Below are positions 60,077 through 64,000 of a stretch of DNA of 64,000 nt, piece by piece. This stretch comes from Gottfriedia solisilvae (GTDB taxonomy: Bacteria > Bacillota > Bacilli > Bacillales > Bacillaceae_G). The first letter of the stretch is position 1; every line of letters starts with the position of its first letter. A program made the translations under genes and the position numbers. A model generated the notes under the pieces. It was given only the letters and a program-made list of their open reading frames with translations, was not told the origin of the DNA and ran no database searches. The stretch spans positions 577,771 to 641,770 of the forward strand of contig NZ_NETJ01000004.1 in the NCBI RefSeq assembly GCF_002128405.1, given 5' to 3'.

Positions 60077-62560
60077 ATGTTGAACGAAAATCAACAAATC
60101 AAAGAAATCAATATAAGTAATGAGATGCGTAATTCCTTCCTAGATTATGCAATGAGTGTAATTGTCTCGCGTGCATTACCTGATGTGCGTGACGGTTTAA
60201 AACCTGTACATCGAAGAATTTTGTACGCAATGAATGATTTAGGCATGACGGCAGAAAAAGCTTATAAAAAATCAGCTCGTATCGTTGGTGAAGTAATTGG
60301 TAAGTACCATCCTCATGGTGACTCAGCAGTTTACGAAACGATGGTACGTATGGCCCAAGATTTTAACTTCCGTTATATGTTAGTAGATGGCCATGGTAAT
60401 TTTGGTTCAGTAGATGGAGACGCAGCAGCGGCAATGCGTTATACAGAAGCTAGAATGTCTAAAATATCAATGGAACTAATTCGGGATATAAATAAAAATA
60501 CAATAGACTTTCAAGATAACTATGACGGTTCTGAGAGAGAACCAATTGTATTACCAGCCCGTTTTCCTAATTTACTTGTAAATGGTGCTACAGGTATTGC
60601 GGTTGGTATGGCAACTAATATTCCACCACACCAATTAGGTGAAATAATCGATGGTGTACTTGCTTTAAGTAAAGATCCTGAACTTACTACTCAAGAACTT
60701 ATGGAATACGTTCAAGGACCTGACTTCCCTACTGCGGGAATGATTCTAGGGAAATCTGGGATTCGTAAAGCATATGAAACTGGTAAAGGATCTATTATTA
60801 TCAGAGGTAAAGTTGAAATTGAAGAAAAAGCTAACGGAAGACAAACAATTATTGTTACTGAATTACCATATCAAGTAAATAAAGCGAAACTAGTTGAACG
60901 AATTGCTGAATTAGTACGCGATAAAAAAATTGAAGGTATTACAGATCTTCGTGATGAATCTGACAGAAATGGTATGCGAATTGTCATTGAAGTAAGAAGA
61001 GATGCAAATGCCAATGTTTTATTAAATAATTTATATAAACAAACTGCTATACAAACTAGTTTTGGTATAAATCTTTTAGCACTAGTTAACGGTGAACCTA
61101 AGGTTTTATCTTTAAAAAGCTGCTTAAAGCATTACCTAGATCATCAAATTGTAGTTATCAAACGTAGAACTAAGTTTGAATTAGAAAAAGCAGAAGCACG
61201 TGCACATATTTTAGAAGGCTTAAAAGTAGCTTTAGATCATTTAGATGCAGTAATTAGCTTAATTAGAGCTTCTCAAACAGGAGAAATTGCTAAAAATGGT
61301 TTAATGGAAACATTCTCTTTATCAGAAAGACAAGCTCAAGCTATTTTAGATATGAGATTACAACGTTTGACTGGATTAGAACGTGAAAAAATCGAAGAAG
61401 AATATCAAGAATTAATTAAATTAATTGCAGAGTTAAAAGCTATTCTTGCAGATGAAGAGAGAGTACTTGAAATTATCCGTGAAGAGTTAACGCAATTAAA
61501 AGAGCAATACAACGATAAACGAAGAACTGCAATTGTTCCTGGTGGAGTTGAAATGATTGAAGATGAAGATTTAATTCCAGTAGAAAATATCATTGTTAGC
61601 TTAACTCATAATGGATATATCAAACGTTTACCAATTTCTACTTATCGTTCTCAACGTAGAGGTGGCAGAGGTATTCAAGGTATGGGAACAAATGACGATG
61701 ATTTCCTAGAACACTTACTAACTACTTCTACGCATGATACGATATTATTCTTTACAAACAAAGGAAAAGTATACCGTTCTAAAGGTTATGAAATCCCTGA
61801 ATTTAGCCGTACAGCTAAAGGGCTTCCAATTGTAAACTTACTAGAAATTGATAAAGATGAAAGTATAAATGCAATCATCCCAGTCAGTGAGTTTTTAGAT
61901 AACTGGTATCTGTTCTTTACGACAAAACTTGGTATTTCAAAGCGTGTTCCATTATCCGCTTTCGCAAATATCCGTACAAACGGCTTAATCGCAATCAATC
62001 TAAGAGAAGACGATGATGTAATTTCAGTCCGTTTAACAGATGGAACTAAAGATATTGTAGTCGGAACTTCTAAAGGTATGATGATTCGATTTAACGAAGA
62101 AGATGTAAGATCAATGGGAAGAACAGCTACAGGTGTTAAAGCAATTACACTTTCTGACGATGATTATGTAGTAGGGATGGAAGTAGTTGAGGAACACTTA
62201 GATATTCTTGTTGTTACAGAACTTGGTTATGGTAAACGAACTTCTCAAGAAGAATACCGTATTCAAAGTCGTGGCGGTAAAGGTCTAAAAACACTTAATG
62301 TTACAGAGAAAAACGGAAAGATGATTTCTCTAAAATGTGTAAGTGATGAAGAAGACTTAATGTTAATTACTGAATCTGGTGTAATCATTCGTATGCCAAT
62401 CGAGCAAATTTCTCGACTTGGACGAGTTACACAAGGGGTAAAACTAATAAGATTAGATCAAGAAGGTCATGTTGCTACAGTAGCTATTGCTGCTAAAGAG
62501 GATGAAGAAGATCCTTCTACACTTGAAGACTCAGACGAGATCGAAACAACAGAAGAATAA
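60077..62560 (+). CDS. gyrA: DNA gyrase subunit A
   Basis: 827 residues. The breakage-reunion domain has catalytic Tyr122 ([11 protein letters not shown]), and the quinolone region reads [16 protein letters not shown], with the wild-type Ser83 and Glu87 equivalents, so no resistance substitution is seen there. The C-terminal beta-pinwheel contains the GyrA box [10 protein letters not shown] that wraps DNA. The start follows AAAGGGAGGTGCCG. The tail is acidic (DEDDPST-like with ETTEE). It ends at a perfect terminator. Confidence 0.98.
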   Translation: MLNENQQIKEINISNEMRNSFLDYAMSVIVSRALPDVRDGLKPVHRRILYAMNDLGMTAEKAYKKSARIVGEVIGKYHPHGDSAVYETMVRMAQDFNFRYMLVDGHGNFGSVDGDAAAAMRYTEARMSKISMELIRDINKNTIDFQDNYDGSEREPIVLPARFPNLLVNGATGIAVGMATNIPPHQLGEIIDGVLALSKDPELTTQELMEYVQGPDFPTAGMILGKSGIRKAYETGKGSIIIRGKVEIEEKANGRQTIIVTELPYQVNKAKLVERIAELVRDKKIEGITDLRDESDRNGMRIVIEVRRDANANVLLNNLYKQTAIQTSFGINLLALVNGEPKVLSLKSCLKHYLDHQIVVIKRRTKFELEKAEARAHILEGLKVALDHLDAVISLIRASQTGEIAKNGLMETFSLSERQAQAILDMRLQRLTGLEREKIEEEYQELIKLIAELKAILADEERVLEIIREELTQLKEQYNDKRRTAIVPGGVEMIEDEDLIPVENIIVSLTHNGYIKRLPISTYRSQRRGGRGIQGMGTNDDDFLEHLLTTSTHDTILFFTNKGKVYRSKGYEIPEFSRTAKGLPIVNLLEIDKDESINAIIPVSEFLDNWYLFFTTKLGISKRVPLSAFANIRTNGLIAINLREDDDVISVRLTDGTKDIVVGTSKGMMIRFNEEDVRSMGRTATGVKAITLSDDDYVVGMEVVEEHLDILVVTELGYGKRTSQEEYRIQSRGGKGLKTLNVTEKNGKMISLKCVSDEEDLMLITESGVIIRMPIEQISRLGRVTQGVKLIRLDQEGHVATVAIAAKEDEEDPSTLEDSDEIETTEE

Positions 62561-62587
62561 TACTTTAAGGTAATCCTATGACAAGAT

Positions 62588-62620
62588 AAGAGAGAACAGA
62601 TTTATTTGTTCTCTCTTTTT
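62588..62620 (+). terminator. Intrinsic terminator of gyrA
   Basis: AAGAGAGAACA pairs with TGTTCTCTCTT around GATTTATT, followed by a T run, 28 bases past the stop codon. Confidence 0.9.
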
Positions 62621-62646
62621 TAAACTGATAATACGGGGGATAACTA

Positions 62647-63681
62647 ATGAAAGTGCGTACGGAAATGTTAAGGGAAGGCTGGATTATAAGTAAACCAGTT
62701 TTAGCAAATACAGAAACTCCTATAGTTGACGTGGGAAAACAATTAACAACTTTCGATATTGATTTAATCAGAGCTTTTCTAATAAATGAAATTGAAGTTG
62801 ATATTGCACAAGAATCGAATGTTTCTGAGTCGAAAAATGATAATACTTCATTAGAATTTATAAGTATTTATCAAGAAGCTATGAAATTGTATCGTACTCA
62901 CTTTGTTAGTTGGGAATCTGGGGGACCTCTAAATATAGTAGAGTTTAGAAAAATCTTAATCCCATTAATCGACTATATTGAAAATACAACGATTAAAAAA
63001 ATACCAAGACCAAGTGTTACTTTAAAAGATGATAAAGATAAGATCGTTCATCACAGTTTACTATGTACACTTCTTTCTACGCTTATTGCACAAAAACTTA
63101 ACTATTCAAAAGGTGATATTATTCAAGTAGGTGTATCAGCAGCTCTTTGTAATGCTGGATATGCTAAATATCATTTTAAAAGCATTCAGCAATTAGAAAA
63201 TAGTCCAGATTATAAAAACCATCCAATGCATAGTTATCGTATAGTAGAAAAGGTTCAGTTCTTACGAGATCAAATGAAAATAGCTATACTTCAGCATGAA
63301 GAAAGATTAGATGGAAGTGGATATCCATTAAAGTTAAAAGCAACTCATATTAACGAATATGCTTCAATACTTGGGGCAAGTGCTTATTTCTTTAACAAAG
63401 TTTTATTTTCTAATGAGGATTTAAATGATTTTCAAATTATCGAACACTTAAATAAAGAATGCTTCGGTAAATTTCATCCAACTGTTATTGATTCTATTAA
63501 TCAAATTGTTATTAATTATCAATTAGGAGATAAAGTATTATTATCTAATGGAATAGTTGGCAAAATTGTATACCAATCACGCAACGAAATAACAAGACCG
63601 GTTGTGAAAGAAGAAAACAGCGATCGAGTAATTGACCTAACTAAAGAGAGAAAAGTATTTATAGAACAAATATTAAAGTAG
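62647..63681 (+). CDS. HD-GYP-like protein with a degenerate HD dyad
   Basis: 344 residues. An N-terminal segment (about 1-60) resembles the leader region of Bacillus HD-GYP proteins. An HD-GYP fold (about 130-290) retains His136 (VHHSLLC), His192 (NHPMHSYRIV) and the QHEERLDGSGYP motif. The metal-binding HD pair expected in a LLHDIGK-like motif reads ALCNAGYAKY (Cys168-Asn169). Phosphodiesterase activity on cyclic dinucleotides is therefore doubtful. The C-terminal about 50 residues are a small domain common to these proteins. Its place between gyrA and rrn resembles other Bacillus genomes. Confidence 0.8.
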   Translation: MKVRTEMLREGWIISKPVLANTETPIVDVGKQLTTFDIDLIRAFLINEIEVDIAQESNVSESKNDNTSLEFISIYQEAMKLYRTHFVSWESGGPLNIVEFRKILIPLIDYIENTTIKKIPRPSVTLKDDKDKIVHHSLLCTLLSTLIAQKLNYSKGDIIQVGVSAALCNAGYAKYHFKSIQQLENSPDYKNHPMHSYRIVEKVQFLRDQMKIAILQHEERLDGSGYPLKLKATHINEYASILGASAYFFNKVLFSNEDLNDFQIIEHLNKECFGKFHPTVIDSINQIVINYQLGDKVLLSNGIVGKIVYQSRNEITRPVVKEENSDRVIDLTKERKVFIEQILK

Positions 63682-63712
63682 AAATTATTATAAGAAATTA
63701 AATATTGAAATG

Positions 63713-63801
63713 AAAAAATGCGTTGTTTTTGTCTAGTATTTTAGTAAAAACCCTTATAAAATAAGGGAATTTAATAGAAATAGAAAATAACGCATTTTTT
63801 T
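63713..63801 (+). terminator. Nested terminator hairpins before the rRNA operon
   Basis: AAAAAATGCGTT (63713-63724) faces AACGCATTTTTTT (63789-63801), enclosing an inner hairpin CCCTTAT/ATAAGGG (63751-63767). It separates the HD-GYP gene from the rRNA promoter. Confidence 0.7.
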
Positions 63802-63824
63802 AAAAATTATTTTATAAAAACATC

Positions 63825-63853
63825 TTGACCAATAGCGATACCTTTGATATTAT
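63825..63853 (+). promoter_or_regulatory. rRNA operon promoter
   Basis: TTGACC at 63825-63830 and TATTAT at 63848-63853 are separated by 17 bases, with an AT-rich UP-like tract before. A boxA-like antitermination sequence TGAACTTTGAAAACT follows at 63882-63896. Confidence 0.88.
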
Positions 63854-63961
63854 ATAGAAGTCGCCAATGAGTGACACAAAATGAACTTTGAAAACTAAAC
63901 AAAACATGAAGTAAAACGTCAATTATTAGTTTTTTGAGCAATACAAGATTTAAACTTAACT

Positions 63962-64000
63962 ATTATGGAGAGTTTGATCCTGGCTCAGGACGAACGCTGG
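63962..64000 (+). rRNA. rrs: 16S rRNA, first about 39 bases (runs off the window)
   Basis: GAGTTTGATCCTGGCTCAG, followed by GACGAACGCTGG, is the universal 5' end of 16S rRNA. The mature start is placed about eight bases before GAGTTTG by comparison with E. coli numbering. The operon continues beyond the window. Confidence 0.97.

Noticed and set aside
60077..60400. Quinolone-resistance change in gyrA
   Set aside because: The region reads GDSAVYE with wild-type Ser and Glu at the usual resistance positions.

Overview
The window is a chromosomal segment spanning the replication origin of a low-GC Gram-positive endospore former of the Bacillaceae. The evidence is the gene order (rnpA-rpmH-oriC-dnaA-dnaN-rlbA-recF-gyrB-gyrA-rrn on one side; spoIIIJ-jag-mnmE-mnmG-rsmG-noc-soj-spo0J on the other), AT-rich codon use, strong AGGAGG-type ribosome binding sites, frequent TTG/GTG starts, B. 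subtilis-type DnaA boxes and perfect parS sites. Sporulation-linked genes (spoIIIJ, yyaC, soj/spo0J, noc) fit a spore former. The species cannot be fixed from this sequence alone.

Layout. (1) 1-25.4 kb is an accessory region: the 5' part of a PrpR-type sigma-54 activator, a YdeI-family protein, a TetR/DHA2 efflux pair, a stand-alone HisD-like dehydrogenase with a LacI-type regulator and a divergent Gfo/Idh/MocA oxidoreductase, an orphan two-component system, yxiO/dbpA, a DrrAB-like ABC exporter, helD, a GNAT-nitrilase fusion, a secreted subtilisin-like protease, mqo, a histidine-kinase remnant and an AraC regulator. (2) 25.6-31.9 kb carries rlmH, a CxxH/CxxC small protein and the walRKHIJ essential two-component operon. 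(3) 32.2-32.6 kb holds a four-gene tRNA cluster (Lys-Glu-Asp-Phe). (4) 32.7-42.9 kb is housekeeping: purA, dnaB, rplI, gdpP, yybS, rpsR-ssb-rpsF, ychF, yyzM, mscS. (5) 43-52.9 kb is the chromosome segregation and tRNA/rRNA modification block leading to rpmH. (6) 52.9-55.25 kb is a bipartite oriC flanking dnaA, with a DnaA-trio-like unwinding element before dnaN. (7) 55.2-64 kb is dnaN to gyrA, a degenerate HD-GYP protein, then the promoter and first bases of a 16S rRNA gene.

Transcription runs mostly away from oriC on both sides (minus strand to the left, plus strand to the right), as expected for leading-strand bias. Most operons end in clear intrinsic terminators.

Most of the window is ordinary core genome and I see no CRISPR array, phage or insertion sequence. 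The points most worth a second look are: a second DnaA-box cluster 27 kb from oriC overlapping the CxxH gene next to rlmH; three perfect parS sites, two of them encoding the same peptide in different genes; paired operators in front of the HisD-like gene and of mqo; a nitrilase domain with Ser in place of the catalytic Cys; an HD-GYP protein lacking its HD dyad; and an rpsF leader hairpin matching the S6:S18 autoregulatory motif.
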